This document shows, one piece after another, positions 8,445-17,135 of a stretch of DNA of 64,000 bases. Source of the DNA: CAZHFA01 sp964534945 (GTDB lineage Bacteria; Bdellovibrionota_C; UBA2361; CAKMMH01); assembly GCA_964534945.1 (NCBI GenBank), contig CAZHSB010000001.1:1-64000 (forward strand), in the 5' to 3' direction. Below the pieces are notes generated by a model. That model made no database searches, was not told the origin of the DNA, and was given only the letters and a program-made list of their open reading frames with translations. Every line of letters starts with the position of its first letter. The stretch's first letter is position 1. A program made the position numbers and the translations under genes.

Positions 8445-9371
8445 ATGGATAAGAATGCTACAAATAAATTTAAAGATAACTTGCAAAAAATGGCAGATTT
8501 AGCAATGAGCATTGCCTCATCTTATAGTGCTTTTATCTTCCTCCCAAAAGAACAAGATTGTTCTCAAAAAAATGACGAAAAATTATTGGAATTACAGGCA
8601 TTCGCCTCTCAAGAAAAAAATTTCAATACAAAGATTACTGTAGGTATAAATAGCGGAATTATAGGATATGTAGCAAGACATAGAAAAGCCATCCACATTT
8701 CTCCTTTCGATAAAGATAGCAAACATATTGGCATTTATTACACGGATGAAAAATTAAAAAGTATTTTGGCATTACCAATTGTACTTGATAACTTTAGCGA
8801 CCAAACGGGGGTATTGCTTTGCGATAGTAAAAAAGCTTTCGCCTTTTCAAAGCTTCAATGTTCTATATTAAATAAATTAACGGGGCAAATTTCCACTCTT
8901 TATAATCTTTCATCTTTAGTAACCCCGACTGCCAAAAAACAAGATTGGGCTTCTTTCATTAAAAAATCAGAAAAAATTATTGATACACTTACCCCAAACT
9001 GCGTGGATATCTTGCGCATGAAATTAACAAATCTTGAAGATGCTGAGGCAAAAATAGGCAGTGGAAAAATAATTGCTGTCACGGAGGCTATAGAACGTTT
9101 AATGATTCAATGCATTCCTCCGCAATCGACGACTTTCAAGTTGCCATTAGGAGATATAGTTATCATCCTAGATAACATGATGACAGGACATATAGAAAAA
9201 AAAATACTTTCAATAGTAAAGCGTGTTTCTTTATCACAAAAAGTAGAACTAAAAATAGAATTTACAAAACGTTCTTGTAGAGCCTTAAAACATCCAGTGT
9301 ATAAACTAGAAGATCTTATTTCAAGATGTAGAAAAGACGAAAATTTAGAGTTAACGAAGGTCGCCGTTTAG
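8445..9371 (+). CDS. GAF-domain protein with degenerate GGDEF-like C-terminal half
   Basis: Residues about 15-155 read as a GAF sensor domain (GINSGIIGYVARHRKAIHIS; SILALPIVLDNFSDQTGVLL; SKLQCSILNKLTGQISTLY). The C-terminal half (about 190-305) has the order of a GGDEF domain: a KIGSGKIIAVTEAIERLM helix where DxxGHxxGDxxL is expected, then LPLGDIVIILDN where the GG[DE]EF hairpin should be, then ELKIEFTKRSCRAL in the place of the usual beta strand. The catalytic signature is absent, so if the homology is right it does not make c-di-GMP and may bind a nucleotide or partner. The GGDEF reading is inference. It lies 22 bases upstream of the MreB-like ATG. Confidence 0.6.
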   Translation: MDKNATNKFKDNLQKMADLAMSIASSYSAFIFLPKEQDCSQKNDEKLLELQAFASQEKNFNTKITVGINSGIIGYVARHRKAIHISPFDKDSKHIGIYYTDEKLKSILALPIVLDNFSDQTGVLLCDSKKAFAFSKLQCSILNKLTGQISTLYNLSSLVTPTAKKQDWASFIKKSEKIIDTLTPNCVDILRMKLTNLEDAEAKIGSGKIIAVTEAIERLMIQCIPPQSTTFKLPLGDIVIILDNMMTGHIEKKILSIVKRVSLSQKVELKIEFTKRSCRALKHPVYKLEDLISRCRKDENLELTKVAV

Positions 9372-9393
9372 AAAATTGCAAAAAAGAAAAAGC

Positions 9394-10458
9394 ATGAAGT
9401 TATTATTAAAAAAATCATCTTGCGATAATAAAAAATTATCTTCACACCTTATCGGAATACAAAATGTTTTTGCTATAGACCTTGGAACATCTTGCACAAA
9501 GATTTATAGTAAAAATACTGATCTTATGTCTTCTCAAGAATCCATCTTGTCTATTTGGAAAAATAGCAATAAAGTTTTTGCTTTTGGTAATGTAGCAAAA
9601 AATTTATATAATAAATTACCTCAAAATTACGTTTCGGCATCTCCCATAAATGGCGGATTAATCGAAAATAAACATTTAACAAAGCTACTATTAAAATGCT
9701 TATTAAATAATATAACTACAAAATTCACACTTTCAAAATCTTTAGCATATTTTATCTATGATAGAAATTTTGATGAAAATTACAAAACAACCATTACTTC
9801 AATTTTAAAAGAACTTAATATTGGAAAAATTCAATTCATTGATAACATTGAATCCTCATCTATAGGAATGAATTTAAATATGAAAAAAGATATTCCATTT
9901 GTAATTTTAAAAATTGGGGCAGGCTCTTCATCTATAAATATTATAAAAGATTTTCACACGATTCATTCAAATAATATTTCTTTAACAGGCGATAGAATAG
10001 ATTTAGCTATAATAAATTTTCTTTCTAACAACAAAAACATACAAGCTTCAAAAATTGAAGCAGAAAAAATAAAAAAAGATCTTCTAAGCGTGACAAAACC
10101 AATCGAAAATGTGTCTCGAAACTATTACGGAAAAGATCTTCTAACAGGATATCACAAAAAATTTGATATAAGTAGTTTTGAAATACATCAAGCGATTATT
10201 CCTCTTTTTAATCAATTATTAGATGAAATAATTAATTTTTTTACATCACAAAGCGATTCTGTAAAAGATTCCTTATTAAATTTTGGATTATACCTAACAG
10301 GTGGAGCAAGCTTAACGATGAATTTAATTCCTTTCTTGTCTAATAATCTTCAAATACCAATAACAATATCAAATACTCCTGAAAATGATGCGATACTCGG
10401 AACAAAGATAATCTTAAAAAATCAAAAAGAAATGAAAACTTTTTGCGCTTCAGCATAA
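9394..10458 (+). CDS. Divergent MreB-like actin-fold protein
   Basis: MreB features can be followed along the protein: FAIDLGTSCTKIY (phosphate 1 loop), FAFGNVAKNLYNKLPQNY with ASPINGGLIEN (MreB has GxEAKxMLGRTPxxI and RPxxxGVIAD), IESSSIGMNL (MreB NEPMAAAIGAG), LTGDRIDLAIINFL (VGGDxxDxAIxxYV), EAEKIKKDL (AExIKxxI) and LYLTGGASLTMNLIPFL (LTGGGALL). The phosphate-2 loop, normally DIGGGT, is KIGAGSS here, losing the Asp. ATP binding or turnover may therefore be altered. The ATG at 9394 is preferred; a TTG at 9376 is also in frame. Whether a canonical MreB exists elsewhere in the genome cannot be seen. Confidence 0.65.
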   Translation: MKLLLKKSSCDNKKLSSHLIGIQNVFAIDLGTSCTKIYSKNTDLMSSQESILSIWKNSNKVFAFGNVAKNLYNKLPQNYVSASPINGGLIENKHLTKLLLKCLLNNITTKFTLSKSLAYFIYDRNFDENYKTTITSILKELNIGKIQFIDNIESSSIGMNLNMKKDIPFVILKIGAGSSSINIIKDFHTIHSNNISLTGDRIDLAIINFLSNNKNIQASKIEAEKIKKDLLSVTKPIENVSRNYYGKDLLTGYHKKFDISSFEIHQAIIPLFNQLLDEIINFFTSQSDSVKDSLLNFGLYLTGGASLTMNLIPFLSNNLQIPITISNTPENDAILGTKIILKNQKEMKTFCASA

Positions 10459-10508
10459 AAAATGCATACTAATTTGACCGATTGCATAAAAAGAATTATT
10501 CTCTGAAG

Positions 10509-12560
10509 ATGAAAAAAATTTCGATTCAACAAAATATGCCTATTCAAAATAATGTTATTACGACTGGATCATTTGTTTCATATGAACAAAATAATAAAAT
10601 TTATCTTGCTAAAGTAATAAATTTAAAAAATGGCAAGCTTGTCATTGAAAATCATGTAAATAAAGAACTCGAAATACAATCAGAAAGACTTTATATATTG
10701 CCAAAACCAATGAACCTAGAATTAACATTAAAAGAACTTTTTGATTTATGCAATGAAAAGATAAAAAGTATAAACCTAGAAGAAATTTGGGATTTAGTCC
10801 ATGATGATTATTCTCAAATTTCAATATCGGAATTAACACCTCTTTATTTTGGAAAAGATATATTAGAAGATCATTTTTCTTTACGATTAGCATTGATTAA
10901 TGACAAAATTTATTTCAAACGTTTAAAAGATTCATTTGAGCCAAGGAAAAATACTAGCATTGAGGAATTAAAAAAAGCCGTATTAGCTGTGGAAAAAAAG
11001 AAAGTTAATTTATCAAAAACATCAGATTTTTTTAAAAGACAAATAATTGAACATAAAAAAGATGATATCCCCTCTGAAATAAGAGAAAATATAAAATTGC
11101 TTTCAGAATATGCTTCCGATAAAGAGGGTTTTTCAAATAATGAAATAAAAGATATAAAGGAACTAATCACAACTATAAACTCAGCTTGTAATTTTGAAAC
11201 ACAAAATACCTCACCCAAACAAGCATTTTTTTTATTAAAATCTGCAAATATTTTTACAAAACATGAAAATTTATTTTTCTTGCGACATGGCTTTCCAAAT
11301 ACTTTTCCAAATACAATAAAAGACGAAATCACTAATATAAAAAATTTATTAAGTGAAAAGATATCATCAAACGATCGTGAAGATTTAACTAATCTTTACA
11401 TTATGTCAGTAGATGATATCTCTACATTAGATATCGACGATGCAATCTCAATTGAGAGAAATGAAGATGGAACTTTTTCAATTGGAATACACATAACCGA
11501 CTTAAGCGAATTTATTCCTATAAATTCAATAATTATGAGAGAAGCAACAATAAGAGGAACATCTTTATACCTTCCAGAAAAAACGTATAATATGCTCCCA
11601 GATGAAGTTGCTAATAATCTTTTAGGATTAATAGAAAATAAAGAAAGGCTTGCATTAAGTTTAATTATTCAAGCCGATAGAAATTTTAATATTTTAAATT
11701 CATCTTTTAAACGTTCAAAAATTAAAGTTACTAAACGCTTAACATATGATGACCTAGATGATTTGCTAGAAACGTCTGATGATGAAAATTTATTATTTCT
11801 TCATAATTTTGCTGTAGAACATGAATTAAAAAGAGTTAACGCTGGAGCTTTTTCAATAACAAAAAAAGATGTTAATATTTCACTAGATGAAAATTTTAAT
11901 GTATCTTTGTTAGAAAACGACAAGTCAACTCCCGCACAAAATCTTGTGGGAGAATTGATGATTTTATTTAATAATTTGTTTGCAAATTTTGCTAAAGATA
12001 ATAATATCCCTCTATTTTTTAGGGGACAGGGAAAAGCAAATGAGATTTCTGAAGAAATTTGCAACATGCCAGAAGGACCCGTAAAAAATTATCTTATTCG
12101 CTCGAATATGGCTCCATCAGAAACAACGATGACTCCTATTGCCCATTCTGGACTTGGACTTAACGCCTATGCACAAGCGACTTCCCCCTTAAGAAGATTA
12201 TTTGATCTTATAAATCAAACACAAGTAAGCTCATTCTTAAAAGACAAAACGATTTCATTTAACAAAGAAGAACTTACAAAAATTTTGGCTTCTTTAGAAG
12301 AATCTTTAAAAACTGCAGGACAGATAACAAAAGAAACAAAACGATATTGGTTAATAGAATATTTAAGATTAAGAAAACAAAAAAATGATCTAATTTCGGG
12401 AATAGTATTAAGAACTGATTTAAAATTTCCATTAGTAGAGCTTGAAGAAGTCTATATGAATTATATAATAAAGCCTAAAAATCCTGTTGCAATAGGCGAT
12501 AAAGTAACTTTAAAGATAAATAATGCTAACCCGAGAGAAGATATCCTTAGCCTTTCTTAA
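10509..12560 (+). CDS. RNB-family exoribonuclease (RNase II-like)
   Basis: RNase II/R enzymes degrade RNA 3' to 5'. The RNB domain (about residues 290-590) contains the metal-binding acidic cluster SVDDISTLDIDDAISI, then GIHITDLSEFIP, TSLYLPEKTYNMLP and the late motif AQATSPLRRLFDLINQTQ. The N-terminus is not the double cold-shock module of E. coli RNase II; it begins with an SH3-like strand pattern (GSFVSYEQNNKIYLAKVINL), reminiscent of the cyanobacterial/organellar RNB proteins. The C-terminus is short, with only a remnant S1-like tail. The ATG at 10509 is chosen; an in-frame TTG lies at 10482. Last gene of the four-gene run. Confidence 0.85.
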   Translation: MKKISIQQNMPIQNNVITTGSFVSYEQNNKIYLAKVINLKNGKLVIENHVNKELEIQSERLYILPKPMNLELTLKELFDLCNEKIKSINLEEIWDLVHDDYSQISISELTPLYFGKDILEDHFSLRLALINDKIYFKRLKDSFEPRKNTSIEELKKAVLAVEKKKVNLSKTSDFFKRQIIEHKKDDIPSEIRENIKLLSEYASDKEGFSNNEIKDIKELITTINSACNFETQNTSPKQAFFLLKSANIFTKHENLFFLRHGFPNTFPNTIKDEITNIKNLLSEKISSNDREDLTNLYIMSVDDISTLDIDDAISIERNEDGTFSIGIHITDLSEFIPINSIIMREATIRGTSLYLPEKTYNMLPDEVANNLLGLIENKERLALSLIIQADRNFNILNSSFKRSKIKVTKRLTYDDLDDLLETSDDENLLFLHNFAVEHELKRVNAGAFSITKKDVNISLDENFNVSLLENDKSTPAQNLVGELMILFNNLFANFAKDNNIPLFFRGQGKANEISEEICNMPEGPVKNYLIRSNMAPSETTMTPIAHSGLGLNAYAQATSPLRRLFDLINQTQVSSFLKDKTISFNKEELTKILASLEESLKTAGQITKETKRYWLIEYLRLRKQKNDLISGIVLRTDLKFPLVELEEVYMNYIIKPKNPVAIGDKVTLKINNANPREDILSLS

Positions 12561-12586
12561 TTTGACATTATTTAAATAAAATAATT

Positions 12587-13165
12587 TTATATAAAAAATT
12601 CTAAGTTCATTTTTAAAATTTTTCTTATTACCGATGTCCTCATACTAAACTTATTTTTTTCTTCAATAGACATTTCTGCAAAAGTTTTATTAGACCCATT
12701 TGGTATAAAAATCTTATCCCAACCAAATCCATTGTCCCCTAATACTTCTTTTGAAATTTTTCCATCTGAACGTCCCTCAAAAAAAATACTTTTCCCTTGT
12801 TTATCCTTAATTCCCACGTATGTAATTGCATAAGACTTGTCATTTTCTGAGAAAGCATGAACAAGATTAACTATTCCACTATTGCCGATTCCTTCTAAAA
12901 AAAACTTTATAAAAGGCCCAGGAAGACCTTTTAATGATTCTATAAACAATGAAGAATCTTCAACCATTATGGCATCAAAATGAAAATCCTTTTTAGACAT
13001 TAAAACATGATACGCTTGTTCCAACTTATCTTCTATTATTTCTTTTAAATCTAAACTCTGTATTTCTTTTAATGGTAAATCAAGGTTTAAAAGCTTTGGA
13101 AAAAAGCTTTTAAACTCTACGATTTTCCCCTCATTTCCAGAAATAAAATAAACTTTTCCACTCAT
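12587..13165 (-). CDS. Non-canonical purine NTP pyrophosphatase (HAM1/ITPase family)
   Basis: HAM1/RdgB proteins hydrolyse dITP, XTP and similar nucleotides to monophosphates, keeping them out of DNA. The product begins with FISGNEGKIVEF (family T/S-x-N-x-x-K motif), has AIMVEDSSLFIESLKGLPGP (the family's VEDSGLxVxALxGxPG motif), and ends with NGFGWDKIFIPNGSNKTFAE. The ATG at 13165 is used because AAGGA lies eight bases upstream and the family motif begins at once; longer in-frame starts up to 13258 would add an unrelated hydrophobic leader. It is divergent from the coaDE fusion, with 75 bases between them. Confidence 0.9.
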   Translation of the reverse strand: MSGKVYFISGNEGKIVEFKSFFPKLLNLDLPLKEIQSLDLKEIIEDKLEQAYHVLMSKKDFHFDAIMVEDSSLFIESLKGLPGPFIKFFLEGIGNSGIVNLVHAFSENDKSYAITYVGIKDKQGKSIFFEGRSDGKISKEVLGDNGFGWDKIFIPNGSNKTFAEMSIEEKNKFSMRTSVIRKILKMNLEFFI

Positions 13166-13240
13166 AAAAATCCTTAAAATGTCGATATAAAAAATATTAT
13201 CTATTGTTGCTATACCGAAAACCATATAACATATTATCCC

Positions 13241-14389
13241 ATGAAAATAAAGAAACAAAAAAATATTGCACTGTTTCCATTATCAGCAGACCCTATTACA
13301 AATGGCCATATTGATATAATAAAACGCGCATCTCTTTCTTTTGATAAAATTATAGTAGCAATAGGCAAAAATTCTGCTAAAGATTATCTATTACCAATAG
13401 AAAAAAGAATTTCCATTCTTAAATTTTGTTTTAAAGATGATCCTAACATTATAGTAAAAAGTTATTCGGGATTACTTCCAGATTTTGCAAGAGAAAATGA
13501 TATTCACACAATTATCAGAGGCATAAGAAATAAAGATGATTTAGAATATGAAAACACTTTACAACAAACTTGCAAAGGACTTTGCGCTAATCTTGATGTA
13601 TTTTTATTAATTTCGAATCCTAGTTTTTCCCATGTTAGCTCTTCCTTGGTAAAAATGCTTTTATACGACAACGCTTTTATTCATGAATATGTCCCTTTAA
13701 TCGTAAAGCAAACATTGGAAGAGGCCGTATTAGGGAGATTCATTATTGGTATAACAGGAGAAATCGGAGTAGGAAAAACATATATATCAAATAAGCTTAT
13801 TACTCTTGCAAAAGAAAATAATATCGAAGCACATAACATAGAACTAGATGAGCTTGGACATGATATATTAAATAAACTAAATGATCCTTTTTATAAAAAG
13901 ATAAGACAACACTTAGTAGAAATTTTTGGAGGAAAAATCAGTATAAATGGAAATTTTATTGATAGAAAAATTTTAGGAAAAATAGTTTTTGAAAATCAAA
14001 AATCATTGGACAAATTAAATTCTATTATGAAAGAAGCTATTTTAATTCGTCTTAGACAAGAAATTTCTAACAAAAAAGGACTTATCTTAATAAATGGAGC
14101 GTTGATTGCCGAATTTAATATGGCAAATTATTGTAATAATAATATTGTCTTAATAGAAGCATCTTCCTCTTTACAAGGAAAAAGATTAAAAAATAGAAAA
14201 TTTTCAAAAGAACAAATTAAAAGAAGAATTGAGTCTCAATATAATAACGAAAAAAAATTTATTACCTTGAAAAATATTATAAAAAATGAGGGCTATGGCA
14301 CTATCTTTAAATTTTCAAATGAAGATGCTTCTGATAAAGAAATAAAAAAATTATTTTTAAAAATTAAAAATAATTTTAATTTAAAATAA
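13241..14389 (+). CDS. CoaD-CoaE fusion: phosphopantetheine adenylyltransferase / dephospho-CoA kinase
   Basis: One 382-residue chain appears to carry the last two steps of CoA synthesis. Residues about 8-160 are bacterial CoaD: FPLSADPITNGHIDII (nucleotidyltransferase HIGH-type motif TNGH), GLLPDFA, IIRGIRNKDDLEYE and FSHVSSSLVK. Residues about 168-375 are CoaE-like: GITGEIGVGKTYIS (P-loop), ELDELGHDIL, FIDRKILGKIVF and SKEQIKRRIESQ. The CoaE half is diverged (the expected D-x-DxxxH motif is ELDELGHDIL, and NGALIAEF replaces the usual VPLLFE), so kinase activity is likely but not certain. Human CoA synthase has the same domain order, but its CoaD domain is of another type. The usual bacterial state is two separate genes. 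Confidence 0.88.
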   Translation: MKIKKQKNIALFPLSADPITNGHIDIIKRASLSFDKIIVAIGKNSAKDYLLPIEKRISILKFCFKDDPNIIVKSYSGLLPDFARENDIHTIIRGIRNKDDLEYENTLQQTCKGLCANLDVFLLISNPSFSHVSSSLVKMLLYDNAFIHEYVPLIVKQTLEEAVLGRFIIGITGEIGVGKTYISNKLITLAKENNIEAHNIELDELGHDILNKLNDPFYKKIRQHLVEIFGGKISINGNFIDRKILGKIVFENQKSLDKLNSIMKEAILIRLRQEISNKKGLILINGALIAEFNMANYCNNNIVLIEASSSLQGKRLKNRKFSKEQIKRRIESQYNNEKKFITLKNIIKNEGYGTIFKFSNEDASDKEIKKLFLKIKNNFNLK

Positions 14390-14402
14390 ATCTTATTTCA
14401 TC

Positions 14403-17132
14403 TTAATGGGCATCAGCCCAAGAATTTCCAGTTCCCACATCAACCATTAAAGGCAAAGAGAGTTTTACTACATTTTCCATCTCTTCTTTTATAAACTTTT
14501 CAGCTTCTTGTCTGAAATTAACATCACATTCGAAAACAAGTTCGTCATGAATTTGCATAATCATTGAAAGTGGCATTTTATTTTTTGTAATTTTTACATA
14601 AATATTAATCATTGCTAATTTTATTATATCAGCAGCTGTTCCTTGTATTGGCGCATTTATCGCTATTCTATTTAAATATCCTTTATCTCTTCCATCTTTA
14701 TCTATTGTTGACACAAATCTTTTTCTTCCAAACATTGTAGAAACATAGCCATCTTTTTCGACATCTTGTAAAAGTTTATCAAAATAAGCTTTTACGCCAC
14801 GATATTTAATAAAAAATCCCTCAATATATTTTGTAGCAAGCGAAACACTTATATTTAATTCTTTTGAAAGTCTAAAAGCACTCATACCATAAACAACACC
14901 AAAGTTTATTACTTTTCCAAGTCGTCTTTGCTCTGCAGTTGGAATTTCGTCTTCTTTTAAATCAAAAATGAATTTTGAAGTATTGGTATGAATATCTTCT
15001 CCATTTTTGAAAGCTTCAATAAGAGCCTCGTCTTGGCTCATATGCGCCAAAACTCTTAATTCAACTTGTGAATAATCAGCAGAAATAATTATTTTTCCTT
15101 TCGGTGCACAAAAAGCTGAACGAATTTCTTTTCCCTCTTTTGTCCTAATTGGAATATTCTGCAAATTTGGATCCGAGCTCGATAGCCTTCCAGTTCCCGT
15201 TACCGCTTGGTTGTATTTTGTGTGAAGACGTCCTGTTTTTAAAGAAACAAAACTAGGAAGTGCATCTACATAGGTAGATTTCAACTTAAAAATAGCCCTA
15301 TATTTTAATAATTTTTCTGCAATTGGATGAATATTTTTTAATTTTTCCAATGTTGTAACATCTGTAGAAAATCCAGATTGTGTTTTCTTTAATCCAAAAG
15401 TTGAGATTTTAAGATTTTCAAATAAAATAACTCCCAATTGTTTAGGAGAATTAATATTAAAATGACACCCCGCTAGCTCATAAATTGAAGATTCTGCTTC
15501 CTCTAATTCTTTTTGCAAAAAAATAGAAATTTTTCCAAGTAACGATGTATCAATAAAGACCCCATTTAATTCCATGTTTGCCAAGACATCAATAAGTGGT
15601 AAATCAATATCATAAAAAACATTTAAGAGCCCTTTTTCCTTTAGCTCCAAATTTAATTTTACATACAATAACCATGAAAAATGTGAATCTTCTGCTGAAT
15701 ATGAAGTTGCCGAAGCTATATCTACTTGAGAAAAATCTCCACTCTTGCCTGCGACATCCTTATATTCAGAAGCATTTAACCCTAAATACCTTTTTGAAAC
15801 AGAAGAAAGGCTAAAAGACGTTTCATCAGGACTTAAAAGATATGCAGCTATCATAGAATCAAAAGCAACTCCACTAACAGTAACATTATAATTTTTAAAA
15901 ATCTGAATATCATATTTTAAATTATGCCCTGTTTTCTTAATATCTTTATTCTCTAAAATACCTTTTACACTTGAAATAAATTTTTTCATAGGAATTTGAT
16001 GGTTTTCAGCAAAAAGCTCTATGTGTGACAATGGAACATAAAAAGCTTCTGATTGATTCCAACAAAACGAAACGCCAACAAGCCTTGCTTCTACCGTGTT
16101 TAACGATGTCGTTTCCGTATCAAACGCAAAAAAACTTTGTTTCATTAATTCGCCTAGAAAATCATCAAAATCTTCTTCTAATACCATTTTATACTGATAT
16201 ACTTTTTCATCACTTTTTTTTTCTTTTGATTCAAGCTGATCTTTTAAAAGACTTTGGAATTCAAACTCATTTGCCAATTTGCTCAACGGCTCAAAATCAT
16301 TTTCTTCTTTCTTGAAGAAATTACTAAAATCATCTTCATTAAAAGATGAAAAATCTTTATCATCTAAAAATAACGGAACATTTTTTTCTAAATCTACTAA
16401 ACTCCTACTAAGGAAAAGAGTTTCTTTATTTTCTTTTATATTCTCAACAAGTGTTTTTGCCCCTCTTATACCCTTATCATTTTCAATTTCATCTAATGAA
16501 GATAATAAATTTTCTATATTTCCATATTTTTCTAACAATGTAATCGCTGTTTTTGGACCTAACCCACGAATCCCAGGAACATTATCTGAGGTATCGCCAA
16601 CTAGTGCTAAATAATCTCCCACTTTTTCTGGAAAAATTCCCAACTTCTCTTTAACACCTTCTTTATCATAATGCTTATCTTTCATTGTATCCCAAATTGT
16701 AGTGCTATCATCTACAAGTTGCATTAAATCTTTATCAGCAGAAACGACTTCAACTTCAAAACCTAGTAAATGTGCTTTTTTAGTGACTGTTGCAATAATA
16801 TCATCTGCCTCAAAGCCCTCTTTTTCTAATACTTTCATTCCAAAGGCTCTTACAAAATCTCTAAAAAAGGGCATTTGAACAGCTAGCTCTTCTGGGCATT
16901 TTGCTCTATTTGCCTTATATTCATTATATAATTCATGTCTAAAATTTTTCTTTCCAGTATCAAACACCGAAACTATATAATCAGATTCAATACTGTTTAA
17001 AAGCTTCAAATACATTTTTAAAAATCCATAGAGAGCATTTGTTGGAAAACCAGATTTTGTAGTTAATGATCTGACAGCATAAAATGCCCTAAAAATATAT
17101 CCCGATGAATCTATAATATAAATTTTCTTCAT
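14403..17132 (-). CDS. polA: DNA polymerase I
   Basis: The 909-residue product has all three Pol I modules. The 5'-3' exonuclease is at residues 1-290 (IDSSGYIFRAFYA; EGFEADDIIAT; LVGDTSDNVPGIRGLGPKTA). The 3'-5' proofreading domain (about 320-510) keeps its acidic ligands (FDTETTSL; HNLKYDIQIF; YSAEDSHF). The polymerase domain shows SADYSQVELRVLAHMS, RRLGKVINFGVVYGMSAFRL and MQIHDELVFEC. Proofreading therefore looks intact, unlike many Pol I enzymes. It sits 3 bases downstream of the ABC ATPase gene on the same strand and converges with coaDE. Confidence 0.97.
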   Translation of the reverse strand: MKKIYIIDSSGYIFRAFYAVRSLTTKSGFPTNALYGFLKMYLKLLNSIESDYIVSVFDTGKKNFRHELYNEYKANRAKCPEELAVQMPFFRDFVRAFGMKVLEKEGFEADDIIATVTKKAHLLGFEVEVVSADKDLMQLVDDSTTIWDTMKDKHYDKEGVKEKLGIFPEKVGDYLALVGDTSDNVPGIRGLGPKTAITLLEKYGNIENLLSSLDEIENDKGIRGAKTLVENIKENKETLFLSRSLVDLEKNVPLFLDDKDFSSFNEDDFSNFFKKEENDFEPLSKLANEFEFQSLLKDQLESKEKKSDEKVYQYKMVLEEDFDDFLGELMKQSFFAFDTETTSLNTVEARLVGVSFCWNQSEAFYVPLSHIELFAENHQIPMKKFISSVKGILENKDIKKTGHNLKYDIQIFKNYNVTVSGVAFDSMIAAYLLSPDETSFSLSSVSKRYLGLNASEYKDVAGKSGDFSQVDIASATSYSAEDSHFSWLLYVKLNLELKEKGLLNVFYDIDLPLIDVLANMELNGVFIDTSLLGKISIFLQKELEEAESSIYELAGCHFNINSPKQLGVILFENLKISTFGLKKTQSGFSTDVTTLEKLKNIHPIAEKLLKYRAIFKLKSTYVDALPSFVSLKTGRLHTKYNQAVTGTGRLSSSDPNLQNIPIRTKEGKEIRSAFCAPKGKIIISADYSQVELRVLAHMSQDEALIEAFKNGEDIHTNTSKFIFDLKEDEIPTAEQRRLGKVINFGVVYGMSAFRLSKELNISVSLATKYIEGFFIKYRGVKAYFDKLLQDVEKDGYVSTMFGRKRFVSTIDKDGRDKGYLNRIAINAPIQGTAADIIKLAMINIYVKITKNKMPLSMIMQIHDELVFECDVNFRQEAEKFIKEEMENVVKLSLPLMVDVGTGNSWADAH

Positions 17133-17135
17133 TTT

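Noticed and set aside
16025..16614. Plus-strand frames of 96 and 111 codons opposite polA
   Set aside because: polA is intact and well conserved there; the frames are antisense shadows.
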